49,558 bases of DNA from an uncultured SAR116 cluster alpha proteobacterium (GTDB taxonomy: Bacteria > Pseudomonadota > Alphaproteobacteria > Puniceispirillales > Puniceispirillaceae): NCBI GenBank assembly GCA_902520575.1, contig CABYOG010000002.1, forward strand, positions 1 through 49,558. Reading direction: 5' to 3'. A program made the translations under genes and the position numbers. A model generated the notes under the pieces. It was not told the DNA's origin and ran no database searches. It saw only the letters and a program-made list of their open reading frames with translations. This document shows positions 16,137-24,472 of this stretch, piece by piece. How positions within the stretch are numbered: position 1 is the stretch's first letter; every line of letters starts with the position of its first letter.

Positions 16137-17645
16137 TCATAAACAGCAGACTAAACCCAACCCCATTAAAAGAATTTTATAGCCTGACATTTCTCTATTG
16201 ATTTTTTCTTGAGTGTCGTCAACCCTATCTGAAAATTTTTTAAATTGAACTCTCAGAACCCCGTCATTCACAATTTGCTCCGGCAAATAGGCTTCAATGG
16301 AATCATAGTTTGAATTTCTCAGTTCTGAATTCAGTCTATCCAAAAGAATTTTTATTGTTCGAAATGAAATATCATTCCCAAAAAACTGATGTTTGATGTT
16401 TTCTGAAAAAGACTTCGTAAATGGGTCATTTGGATAAAATACGATATCTATTATTTTTCTTGTGGATGCATGGCGAATGGATAATTCAGGCGTTAAGTAA
16501 ATATCAGACGTTTCTTTTGATCTTGGATTGGCCATTTTTTTTGAAGTTAACTTGACTTCACCCAATTCAGAAAAGGCCTTTTTTGAAACCTTTAATGTTT
16601 CAAATTGATTCATTTCTCTACTTATATTCTCAATTCCAGCTAAAATGTCTGGTCGCAACGTCACAAGCTCATCTTCAATAATTTGCTCCATTTCTGCTAC
16701 CACAGTTTGGCCAATTTCATTTCTAATATTTCTGGGTGTGACCCGGACAGAAATTCGCTTTCCAATATCCTGAGGCACAATCTGATACGATGGACCTATC
16801 GCTTTTTTGATAACAAAGCCGTCACGCAACCAAACAAATCGACTGTTCTCTTCTCTATCTATCTCATTTCTATCAACATACACATAAGACGCGTTTACAA
16901 CTTTGCCAACAACAGCCTCACCCTCAATTGTGAGGTCGTTAGCTTCTGGCAAACTAATAAACATGCCCACCTTTTTCGCGAGGGTGACTTTGCGATGCGA
17001 ATAAACAATATTTCTGCTATCCCTCAAAAATACCAGGGCGGTAATTTTTCCACCAACATCTTCAGATGTCAGTTTATATCTGCTTTTGTTTGCTCCTTCA
17101 ATTTGCTGTCCGTCACGTAACCATTTAATTTTGACTCGGCTGTTTGGATCACGTATTCGACTTTCATCCAGCACATAACTCAATACTAGGGTTTCATCTT
17201 CACGAACGATTCCTGAAATTTTAACATTGCTGAGGAGACTATTATCAAGATCAAAAAATTTCACCGGAAACAAAATAGATCGCGGTTGACCGTCATCTTT
17301 ATCTGTTTTTAGTTCTATTTTGGCCTGCTCGAATTCAGTTGCCATAGAAAATTTGCTTTTCGTAACGCGAATTCCCTGTGCTTTCAATGCTTTTTCAGTA
17401 CGCCTTACCAGCCAATCAACATCCTCTGGTGAACCACATTTAAGCTGAAAATCACGCATTAGCCGCTTCTGTTCGACAGGAAACCAATCAAACTGATGAT
17501 AAATTTGGATGTAAGTTGGGGGCTTAGGGCAAATAGATGAAGCGCTTGATGTTTGCGCGAGAGCACTATTACCTGTGATATATGCACAGATTACGAAAAC
17601 AAAAGTTTTTGCGATGTTAAAAACCGCTTTTTTCATTTGAACCAT
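16137..17645 (-). CDS. Exported protein with Ig-like repeats and POTRA-like domain
   Basis: A 502-residue protein with no clear family. Signal peptide: residues 4-30, ending SALAQ (Met4 may be the real start). Two Ig-like repeats of about 90 residues follow: each has SYV-D-x-R, then K/V-WLRDG, an I-GA/K-A segment with Y-L/I, DVGGKI or DIGKRI, and a closing strand of V-RD/R-N. Near the C-terminus, HASTRKIIDIVFYPNDPF through DSIEAYLPEQIVNDGVLRVQF has the beta-alpha-alpha-beta-beta pattern of the POTRA domain of TpsB/FhaC transporters (notably LPEQIVNDGVLRVQ). Instead of a 16-strand barrel it ends about 30 residues later in a hydrophobic segment (YKILLMGLGLVCCL). It could be an intact adaptor or a relic of a two-partner secretion protein; no barrel remnant is visible in the 54 bases after the stop. 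Confidence 0.6.
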   Translation of the reverse strand: MVQMKKAVFNIAKTFVFVICAYITGNSALAQTSSASSICPKPPTYIQIYHQFDWFPVEQKRLMRDFQLKCGSPEDVDWLVRRTEKALKAQGIRVTKSKFSMATEFEQAKIELKTDKDDGQPRSILFPVKFFDLDNSLLSNVKISGIVREDETLVLSYVLDESRIRDPNSRVKIKWLRDGQQIEGANKSRYKLTSEDVGGKITALVFLRDSRNIVYSHRKVTLAKKVGMFISLPEANDLTIEGEAVVGKVVNASYVYVDRNEIDREENSRFVWLRDGFVIKKAIGPSYQIVPQDIGKRISVRVTPRNIRNEIGQTVVAEMEQIIEDELVTLRPDILAGIENISREMNQFETLKVSKKAFSELGEVKLTSKKMANPRSKETSDIYLTPELSIRHASTRKIIDIVFYPNDPFTKSFSENIKHQFFGNDISFRTIKILLDRLNSELRNSNYDSIEAYLPEQIVNDGVLRVQFKKFSDRVDDTQEKINREMSGYKILLMGLGLVCCL

Positions 17646-17876
17646 TATTACCTAACAATCAACTAATAAACGACAGGTTACATGGATTTCTTAACAAAAC
17701 ATTTAGTTAAAGGTAAAATTGAAACTTCTAATCTGCACTCTTACTTCACACTTTATAATATCTACCTTAAACTGATAGCCTTTAAGGCGTTTACATTTAA
17801 AGATAAAGGCGGGTTGGCCCGACAATTGCAGACATGAAAAATAAATTTGCAGTAAATCAATATGAGGAATGTGAAA

Positions 17877-18539
17877 ATGATGGCCTCACTGCCGGCTGAT
17901 CAGGAAATTGACCAGGCGATTGAACGTTTGCAAAAGAAAATGCAAGCAGTTTCTGACAATCTTGACCGGGGCCGCAATTACAAAAAGTCATCTCAGAAAA
18001 GAGTAAAAGGCAAATCGCGGCAAGGGAAAAACAGAAGCAGTTTGAACCGCCTGCTGAAATATCTTTTTATCTTTATTTTATTTGGCGCAACAAGCTTTGT
18101 TGTCGCCCAGATTGCAAAAGGATACATAAAGAGCCTAGAGAACGTTAATAGTACTGAAACTGCCAAAACGAAGAAAACTGAACTATCAAATGAGGTGCAT
18201 TATCAGCAACCTATTGCCGACATATCACAAGCAACTGACAAACCTCCCCCACCCGAACCTGCTAAATTTTCAATGCAGGCTGCAAATTATAATATTGTTG
18301 AAAGTGAACTTGGCCCAGTTCTAGATATAGCGATTACTGTTGCGAATATAGGAGAAGAAGCTGGGCGGCCAAAATTATTTGAAATTGAGCTTGTTGACGA
18401 TGCAAACAAACAGTTAATGAAATGGCCGATGGCTGCTTCGGGCGCGTCGATTTCACCGCAACAGGAGATGGTCTACAAGACACGTTTAATTGAACCACCT
18501 GCGGATTTCAAAAATATTCGCGTTACAATGAAAAAATGA
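17877..18539 (+). CDS. Single-pass membrane protein with DUF3426/FxLYD-like domain
   Basis: About 220 residues. The start at ATG 17877 is chosen because GAGGA lies 8 bases upstream; an ATG at 17862 is in frame but would place that element inside the gene. The N-terminal third is charged and helical (cytoplasmic, Lys/Arg-rich up to KGKSRQGKNRSS), then one membrane segment (LLKYLFIFILFGATSFVVAQ), a linker with a PPPPEP stretch, and a C-terminal beta-sandwich from FSMQAANYNIVESELGPVL to the end. The last part resembles the DUF3426 domain found in alphaproteobacterial membrane proteins with an MJ0042 zinc ribbon, which is missing here. Function unknown. Confidence 0.65.
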   Translation: MMASLPADQEIDQAIERLQKKMQAVSDNLDRGRNYKKSSQKRVKGKSRQGKNRSSLNRLLKYLFIFILFGATSFVVAQIAKGYIKSLENVNSTETAKTKKTELSNEVHYQQPIADISQATDKPPPPEPAKFSMQAANYNIVESELGPVLDIAITVANIGEEAGRPKLFEIELVDDANKQLMKWPMAASGASISPQQEMVYKTRLIEPPADFKNIRVTMKK

Positions 18540-18564
18540 ATGTTCTATCTGGTCGCTTAGCGTT

Positions 18565-18885
18565 TTAAGTTAGCTCAGATGAACTCGAAAAGTCATAATC
18601 TCGAATAACTTCTGCAACTCTTAATCGATAAGATTTGAACACACTGAGCTTACCTTCTGTCTGAACAACCATATGATCGGCGTGATGACGCCAATTCGCT
18701 ATTGCTTCATCAGATTCCCAGCAAGATAAACTGAGTATCTTACCCTCATCTACAAGGCTTTGGAATCTTTCAACATAAATAAATCCAGGCTGTTGACGCA
18801 AGGTTTCACGCAATTGCGCTGCCAGCTCAAAATAACGATCTTTTTGGTCATCATGTGGGAAGACTTCAAAAATGATCAGATACAT
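18565..18885 (-). CDS. Antibiotic biosynthesis monooxygenase (ABM) domain protein
   Basis: A 106-residue single-domain protein if started at ATG 18885; an upstream TTG-type extension would add sixteen non-conserved residues. It shows the dimeric ferredoxin-like ABM pattern: IIFEVFPHDDQKDRYFELA, GFIYVERFQSLVDEGK, LSLSCWESDEAIANWRHH, and VFKSYRLRVAEVIRDYD at the end. ABM proteins include quinone and haem monooxygenases, but many small members have no known activity. It lies between a convergent membrane protein gene and tRNA-Val. Confidence 0.82.
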   Translation of the reverse strand: MYLIIFEVFPHDDQKDRYFELAAQLRETLRQQPGFIYVERFQSLVDEGKILSLSCWESDEAIANWRHHADHMVVQTEGKLSVFKSYRLRVAEVIRDYDFSSSSELT

Positions 18886-18973
18886 CTCAAAACTCAATTC
18901 TCTGAGTGTAAAACCGAAAAGACCTCGCCACAAACAGGCAGAGGTCTTTTAGTTTTTTGTCTTCATTTCCTCT

Positions 18974-19049
18974 TGGTGGGTGGTGAGGGGCTCGAACCCC
19001 CGACCTACTCGGTGTAAACGAGTTGCTCTCCCAGCTGAGCTAACCACCC
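18974..19049 (-). tRNA. tRNA-Val (TAC)
   Basis: The complement is a 76-nt cloverleaf beginning GGGTGGT and ending CACCACCCACCA with encoded CCA. The anticodon stem ACTCG/CGAGT surrounds loop TTTACAC, giving anticodon TAC. D arm and T arm (GGTTCGAGCC) are normal. Confidence 0.95.
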
Positions 19050-19119
19050 TATTTACTAAGGTCAAAATGGCATCGGTGATGCATGACATCTCACGTGTCA
19101 CCGAAAATATCAAAATCAA

Positions 19120-19395
19120 TTAGCTGTTTACAGAAGCTTTTAATGGCGCACCTGCCCTGAATTTAGGCTGCTTGGATGCAGCAATCTGGATTACCTCACC
19201 TGTGCGGGGGTTACGACCAGTGCTGGCGGCGCGGTGTGCCACAGAGAAAGAACCAAAACCAACGATACGTACCTCATCACCTGAAGTTAATGCCCCTTCT
19301 ATAGAAGCGAATACTGCGTCAACAGCGCGCCCAGCGTCCGCTTTCGACAAACTCGCATGCCCTGCAACTGCTGATACCAAATCATTCTTATTCAT
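19120..19395 (-). CDS. hup: HU family DNA-binding protein
   Basis: A 91-residue HU/IHF-fold protein. MNKNDLVSAVAGHASLSKAD starts the helical dimer body, EVRIVGFGSFSV is the beta saddle entrance, and the DNA-inserting arm has RAASTGRNPRTGE with the intercalating Pro in RNPRTG; KPKFRAGAPLKASVN closes the fold. HU bends DNA and compacts the nucleoid. It lies downstream of lon on the same strand, as in many proteobacteria, with a 139-base gap that probably holds its own promoter. Confidence 0.95.
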   Translation of the reverse strand: MNKNDLVSAVAGHASLSKADAGRAVDAVFASIEGALTSGDEVRIVGFGSFSVAHRAASTGRNPRTGEVIQIAASKQPKFRAGAPLKASVNS

Positions 19396-19508
19396 GGGAA
19401 GGCCCCCTTTGTTCTGGATAGATGGTTTAAGCTGAAATTTCAGTCTTAGCAGATGTTAATCTGTCGGGCTTTACGGGGTCAACAAAAAACTCATGAATAC
19501 TGGGAAAA

Positions 19509-19520
19509 ATTACCGGTAAT
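19509..19520. promoter_or_regulatory. Perfect 12-bp palindrome between lon and hup
   Basis: ATTACCGGTAAT is a perfect palindrome 15 bases after the lon stop and about 115 bases before the hup start. It could be an operator for hup or part of a weak lon terminator (a T-run follows on the minus strand, but the stem is too short to be convincing). Chance occurrence is possible. Confidence 0.25.
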
Positions 19521-19534
19521 AAAGTCCATTAAAT

Positions 19535-21940
19535 TTAATGCGCAATCAGATCTTCCTGCACGGCGTTGCCTGGTGCAATTGGCGTTTCAGAAAGCGCTTT
19601 ATCTTCATTAACGCGATCATCAAAAGACCTGATTAACGCAACATTAAGGGCCTCATCAACAAGTGAAATCGGAATAATGTCCAAGCCATTTTTGACGTTA
19701 TCCGGAACTTCAGCGAGATCTTTTTCATTTTCCTTTGGAATCAGAACGGTCTTGATTCCACCACGCAAGGCAGCCAACAGTTTTTCCTTCAAACCACCAA
19801 TCGCCAGGACGCGGCCACGCAGAGTGATTTCACCTGTCATGGCTACATCTTTACGCACAGCGATACCTGTTTGTGCCGATACTATGGAAGTTACCATGGC
19901 AACTCCTGCAGAAGGGCCATCTTTTGGTGTTCCCCCTTCTGGCACATGCACATGAATATCTGTCTTTTCTGCCTTCACCAAATCTATTCCATAGGTATTC
20001 GCGCGTGATTTAATGAAGAACTCAGCTGCCTGTATTGATTCCTTCATGACATCACCCAATTTCCCTGTGGCAGAAACCTTGCCCTTTCCCGGAACTTTCA
20101 CAGATTCAACTTGGAGTAATTCGCCACCAACTTCTGTCCAAGCCAAACCAGTGACCACCCCCACCTGGTCTTCTGCATCAATTTCGCCATAGCGAAACTT
20201 TTTAACACCCAATAGTTCGCCTAAATCTTCTGCATCAACTTTAACACTAGTCACATCTTCACTAACAATCTTGGTAATGGCCTTCCGGGCGATTTTTGCA
20301 ATTTCACGCTCAAGAGAGCGAACCCCCGCCTCGCGGGTAAAATATCTGATAATATCAATAACCGCTTGTTCAGTAAACTCAATCTCATCTTTTGTAAGCC
20401 CGTGTTCTTTTGTCTGACGTGGAATGAGATGTTCGAAAGCAATTGCCTTTTTCTCGTTTTCGGTATAGCCAGACAGGCGAATAATTTCCATTCTGTCCAT
20501 AAGTGGCTGAGGCATATTCAGACTGTTAGCCGTAGTGATAAACATTACATTTGACAAGTCAAAATCGACTTCCAGGTAATGATCCTGGAATGTACTATTC
20601 TGTGCCGGATCCAATACTTCAAGCAAGGCAGAGCTGGGGTCACCGCGCCAATCTGAGCCTAATTTATCAATTTCATCCAACAAGAAAAGTGGGTTCTTTT
20701 TACCTGCCTTTTTCATGCCTTGGATAATTTTTCCGGGCATTGAACCTATATAGGTCCGCCGGTGGCCTCTGATCTCAGCCTCATCCCGTACACCACCCAA
20801 GGCCATGCGCACATATTCTCGCCCAGATGCGCGGGCAATTGATTTTCCTAGTGAGGTTTTGCCCACCCCTGGCGGGCCAACAAGGCACAAGATAGGACCT
20901 TTGATTTTCTTTGTCCGCTTTTGAACAGCCAAAAACTCAACAATTCGATCCTTGACTTTATCCAGCCCAAAATGATCTGCATCTAAAATTTCACGAGCTT
21001 TTTTGATATCTTTATTTACACGACTGGCTTTTTTCCAAGGAATAGCTGTCATCCAATCAAGATAATTACGCACAACAGTTGCCTCAGCACTCATCGGCCC
21101 CATATTGCGAAGCTTCTTGAGCTCAACCTCTGCTTTTTCGCGAGCTTCTTTAGGCAAGCCGGCCTCATTTATTTGTTCTCCAAGCTCATCTAATTCGCTT
21201 TTTCCATCCTCGCCCTCACCCAACTCCCGTTGAATTGCCTTCATCTGTTCGTTGAGATAATATTCACGCTGTGTTTTCTCCATCTGCCGCTTTACGCGAT
21301 TGCGGATGCGTTTTTCAACTTGTAAAACACCAATCTCGCCTTCCATCATGCTGAAAATCAACTCAAGACGCTGAGTAACATCAGCTGTTTCCAAAAGCTT
21401 CTGCTTTTCAGTTATCTTAACAGCCAGATGAGAAGCAATTGTATCTGCAACTTTCCCTGTATCTTCAATTTGATTGATCGAAACCATAACCTCCGACGCA
21501 ATCTTCTTATTTAATTTGATGTAATGTTCGAATTGTTGAATTGTTGCACGGCCAAGAGCAGCCACTTCTGCGTCAACAACATCAGGGTCAGCAATTTCAA
21601 TCGCTTCCCCAGTCATAAAATCGCCAACATCGACCAGATTGTCCACCCTTGCCCTGGCCAACCCCTCAACAAGAACTTTCACGGTGCCATCGGGTAATTT
21701 CAACAGTTGTAGAATATTACCAATTGTCCCCATCTGATACATGTCTGACTGGGAAGGGTCTTCAATAGCGGCATCTGTTTGAGTTAGCAGGAGAATCTGT
21801 TTATTTTCATTCATCACCTCTTCTAATGCTTTCACTGATTTTTCCCGGCCAACAAATAACGGCACAATCATATGCGGGAAAACCACAATATCACGAAGTG
21901 GTAATACAGGAAGCTGGATTGGAGATGAAAATTCAGTCAT
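19535..21940 (-). CDS. lon: ATP-dependent protease Lon
   Basis: An 801-residue LonA protease, full length. N-terminal substrate-binding domain begins LPVLPLRDIVVFPHMIVPLF; the long helical linker includes REYYLNEQMKAIQRELGEGE. The AAA+ module has Walker A GPPGVGKT, Walker B FLLDEID and the GHRRTYIGSMPGKIIQ pore segment. The protease domain has TPKDGPSAGVAM with catalytic Ser677 and GGLKEKLLAA with Lys720, spaced 43 residues apart as in the E. coli enzyme. Lon degrades misfolded and regulatory proteins in the cytoplasm. It lies downstream of clpX with a 257-base gap that holds a candidate heat-shock promoter. Confidence 0.97.
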   Translation of the reverse strand: MTEFSSPIQLPVLPLRDIVVFPHMIVPLFVGREKSVKALEEVMNENKQILLLTQTDAAIEDPSQSDMYQMGTIGNILQLLKLPDGTVKVLVEGLARARVDNLVDVGDFMTGEAIEIADPDVVDAEVAALGRATIQQFEHYIKLNKKIASEVMVSINQIEDTGKVADTIASHLAVKITEKQKLLETADVTQRLELIFSMMEGEIGVLQVEKRIRNRVKRQMEKTQREYYLNEQMKAIQRELGEGEDGKSELDELGEQINEAGLPKEAREKAEVELKKLRNMGPMSAEATVVRNYLDWMTAIPWKKASRVNKDIKKAREILDADHFGLDKVKDRIVEFLAVQKRTKKIKGPILCLVGPPGVGKTSLGKSIARASGREYVRMALGGVRDEAEIRGHRRTYIGSMPGKIIQGMKKAGKKNPLFLLDEIDKLGSDWRGDPSSALLEVLDPAQNSTFQDHYLEVDFDLSNVMFITTANSLNMPQPLMDRMEIIRLSGYTENEKKAIAFEHLIPRQTKEHGLTKDEIEFTEQAVIDIIRYFTREAGVRSLEREIAKIARKAITKIVSEDVTSVKVDAEDLGELLGVKKFRYGEIDAEDQVGVVTGLAWTEVGGELLQVESVKVPGKGKVSATGKLGDVMKESIQAAEFFIKSRANTYGIDLVKAEKTDIHVHVPEGGTPKDGPSAGVAMVTSIVSAQTGIAVRKDVAMTGEITLRGRVLAIGGLKEKLLAALRGGIKTVLIPKENEKDLAEVPDNVKNGLDIIPISLVDEALNVALIRSFDDRVNEDKALSETPIAPGNAVQEDLIAH

Positions 21941-22018
21941 GACTATCTATCCTTCGCGTTTTGTTTTACGGCTTCTCTTCAGGCTAAAAACCTGCTGACT
22001 GCCACTGACTATCAGTGA

Positions 22019-22050
22019 TAGATGTGTGGCTTTTCTATGGCTAAATCAAG
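22019..22050 (-). promoter_or_regulatory. Candidate heat-shock (RpoH) promoter of lon
   Basis: Read on the minus strand, CTTGATT (22050-22044) is followed after 17 bases by CACATCTA (22026-22019). This resembles the sigma-32 pattern CTTGAAA / CCCATNTA, with one mismatch in the -10-like box. Transcription would start about 70 bases before the lon ATG. lon is a typical sigma-32 target, which supports the reading; the match itself is by eye. Confidence 0.4.
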
Positions 22051-22197
22051 GGGTGAACGCATTAATGCTACATTGTGCAAGAATCGTGCCTATCTAAATC
22101 TGCAATACGCACAAGATTACTTGGTCGTATCAAACTTTTTGCCGTTGAACTGAAGCTGTTCAAAAATCATTTTTGAGAATGTCTAGCCCAAGTTTTT

Positions 22198-23454
22198 TCA
22201 AGTTTTTGCTTCTTTAGGATCGGGCGTATGTACCATTAATGGAGGTGTGTTGCCTGTCACAACATCCTCGTTTATCACTACATCCTGAATGTTTTTAGCA
22301 GTTGGGATTTCAAACATTGGGTTCATCAATATGTTTTCCAGGATTGAACGCAGCCCCCGCGCGCCCGTCTTCCTTTCAATTGCTTTTCTTGCAATCGCTT
22401 TCAGCGCATCATCTCTAAAATCAAGATTAACCCCATCCATATCAAACAAAGCTTTATATTGTTTGGTCAGTGCATTTTTAGGTTCAGTTAAAATCCGCAC
22501 CAACGCCTCTTCATCTAAGTCTTCTAGCGTGGCAATCACCGGCAGCCGGCCAATAAATTCAGGAATTAGTCCAAATTTGATTAAATCTTCTGGCTCCAGA
22601 TCAACAAGCAGCTGACTGATATTTTGATCTTCAGGATCTCGCACATCAGCGCCGAATCCAATGCCAGCCCCACTATTCCGACTTGCAATCAGCTTATCTA
22701 AACCAGCAAATGCACCGCCACAAATAAATAAAATATTAGTTGTATCAACCTGCAAAAATTCTTGCTGGGGATGTTTACGACCACCTTGTGGGGGAACAGA
22801 CGCAATTGTACCTTCCATAATTTTTAATAGAGCTTGCTGAACGCCTTCACCCGAAACATCGCGAGTGATGGAGGGATTATCAGATTTACGTGAAATCTTA
22901 TCCACCTCATCTATATAAACAATTCCACGTTGAGCTTTTTCAACGTTATAATCTGAGGCCTGAAGCAGTTTCAAGATAATGTTTTCAACATCTTCACCAA
23001 CATAGCCTGCTTCCGTCAGCGTTGTTGCATCTGCCATTGTAAAAGGCACATCCAGCATTCGCGCCAGTGACTGCGCTAGAAGCGTTTTTCCGCATCCAGT
23101 TGGCCCAACCAACAAAATATTTGACTTCTGAATTTCAAGATCACCTGTCTTGCCCTCATTAGCAAGGCGTTTGTAATGGTTATGAACAGCAACAGCTAAA
23201 ATACGTTTAGCTTTAGTTTGTCCGATTACATAATCATCAAGCACCTGATTAATGTCGCTAGGTGAAGGAACGCCCTCATGATGTTTATTTACGGCCCCTT
23301 TATGCTCCTCACGAATAATGTCCATACATAATTCAACACATTCATCGCAAATAAAAACAGTCGGACCGGCGATGAGCTTTTTCACCTCATGCTGACTTTT
23401 ACCGCAAAAAGAACAGAAAAGAGTCGATTTGTTATCGTCTTCTGTCTCTGCCAT
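22198..23454 (-). CDS. clpX: ATP-dependent Clp protease ATP-binding subunit ClpX
   Basis: A 418-residue full-length ClpX. The N-terminal zinc-binding domain has Cys14, Cys17, Cys36 and Cys39 ([17 protein letters not shown]). The AAA+ module has Walker A GPTGCGKT, Walker [10 protein letters not shown], the GYVGEDVE pore loop and the [13 protein letters not shown] sensor-2 region. The ClpP-docking loop is present near the IGF motif ([10 protein letters not shown]). ClpX unfolds tagged proteins and feeds them into ClpP. It follows clpP on the same strand after 132 bases, the classic clpP-clpX-lon order. Confidence 0.97.
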   Translation of the reverse strand: MAETEDDNKSTLFCSFCGKSQHEVKKLIAGPTVFICDECVELCMDIIREEHKGAVNKHHEGVPSPSDINQVLDDYVIGQTKAKRILAVAVHNHYKRLANEGKTGDLEIQKSNILLVGPTGCGKTLLAQSLARMLDVPFTMADATTLTEAGYVGEDVENIILKLLQASDYNVEKAQRGIVYIDEVDKISRKSDNPSITRDVSGEGVQQALLKIMEGTIASVPPQGGRKHPQQEFLQVDTTNILFICGGAFAGLDKLIASRNSGAGIGFGADVRDPEDQNISQLLVDLEPEDLIKFGLIPEFIGRLPVIATLEDLDEEALVRILTEPKNALTKQYKALFDMDGVNLDFRDDALKAIARKAIERKTGARGLRSILENILMNPMFEIPTAKNIQDVVINEDVVTGNTPPLMVHTPDPKEAKT

Positions 23455-23586
23455 GTTAAATCTCCTGCGCTTGCCGTCCTAAAAAAATGCTTTCCCAACA
23501 GACTTGCCGTTACCCTTATAGTAGGCGCGGGGTCCTTCTTTCCTCAACATAAAATCTTCACATTCGCCGGTTAAATTAGACAATCC

Positions 23587-24231
23587 TTATTTATCAGGGT
23601 CTTCCGTTGTATCTGGACGTTTTGTTACAACCTCGTCGATTAGCCCCATCTCCAGGGCTTCCTGTGGCGACATGAAGGTGTCTCTTTCCATGATTTTTTC
23701 TATTTGTTTTATTGTCTTGCCTGAATGCTTTTCATAAATTTTGTTCAGTCGGCTACGCAGACTTAGAATTTCCCTAGCATGGATCTCAATGTCTGTTGCC
23801 TGGCCCTGGAAACCGCCTGAAGGCTGATGCGTCATAATACGAGCGTGAGGAAGGCTAAATCTTTTATTCGCCGCCCCTGCTGTTAGCAACAGTGAGCCCA
23901 TAGAAGCTGCCTGCCCCATGCAGACAGTAACCACATTGGGTTTAATATATTGCATAGTGTCATAGATTGCCAGACCACTCGTCACGATTCCACCTGGTGA
24001 ATTAATATACATGAAAATATCTTTGGTTGGGTTCTCTGCTTCCAAGAACAGAAGCTGAGCGCATACAAGTGAGGCCATCACATCCTCAACCGGGCCATTA
24101 AGGAAAATTATCCGCTCTTTCAACAGGCGGGAAAATATATCAAAGGAACGCTCTCCTCTAGCGGTCTGCTCAATCACCATCGGCACAAGATTCATATCCA
24201 TAGGCGACGTTCCAGCTTTATTTATGTCCAT
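23587..24231 (-). CDS. clpP: ATP-dependent Clp protease proteolytic subunit ClpP
   Basis: A 214-residue ClpP. Catalytic triad residues can be located: Ser110 in MGQAASMGS, His135 in IMTHQPSGG and Asp184 in ERDTFMSP. The handle region [15 protein letters not shown] and the N-terminal loop [19 protein letters not shown] are normal. ClpP forms the tetradecameric proteolytic chamber used by ClpX. It follows tig after a gap that holds a terminator hairpin, so it probably has its own promoter. Confidence 0.97.
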   Translation of the reverse strand: MDINKAGTSPMDMNLVPMVIEQTARGERSFDIFSRLLKERIIFLNGPVEDVMASLVCAQLLFLEAENPTKDIFMYINSPGGIVTSGLAIYDTMQYIKPNVVTVCMGQAASMGSLLLTAGAANKRFSLPHARIMTHQPSGGFQGQATDIEIHAREILSLRSRLNKIYEKHSGKTIKQIEKIMERDTFMSPQEALEMGLIDEVVTKRPDTTEDPDK

Positions 24232-24391
24232 CTTTATGTCTCCTAAATGCCGTACAGCGGGAAGCTGTCCGGTGATTTCAGCCTGACAAAGCTAACTTTT
24301 CCGCTCAAGTTACCTTATCTGGTCACTGCTGAGTGCTATCACGAGTGAATGTTGGTTACAATATCCTGTTACTAGATTTAAGCATGAACGT

Positions 24392-24422
24392 AAAAACTGC
24401 CAACCCCAAGGCTGGCAGTTTT
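24392..24422 (-). terminator. Intrinsic terminator after trigger factor
   Basis: A 10-bp perfect stem, AAAACTGCCA paired with TGGCAGTTTT around an 11-base loop, lies about 50 bases after the tig stop. On the minus strand it ends in a run of T, as a rho-independent terminator should. The sequence is near-symmetrical, so it could also stop plus-strand transcription. Confidence 0.8.
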
Positions 24423-24472
24423 TTAATTTAACATCTTGCACGACCGACCAAAATAAACCTGATATGTTGTCA

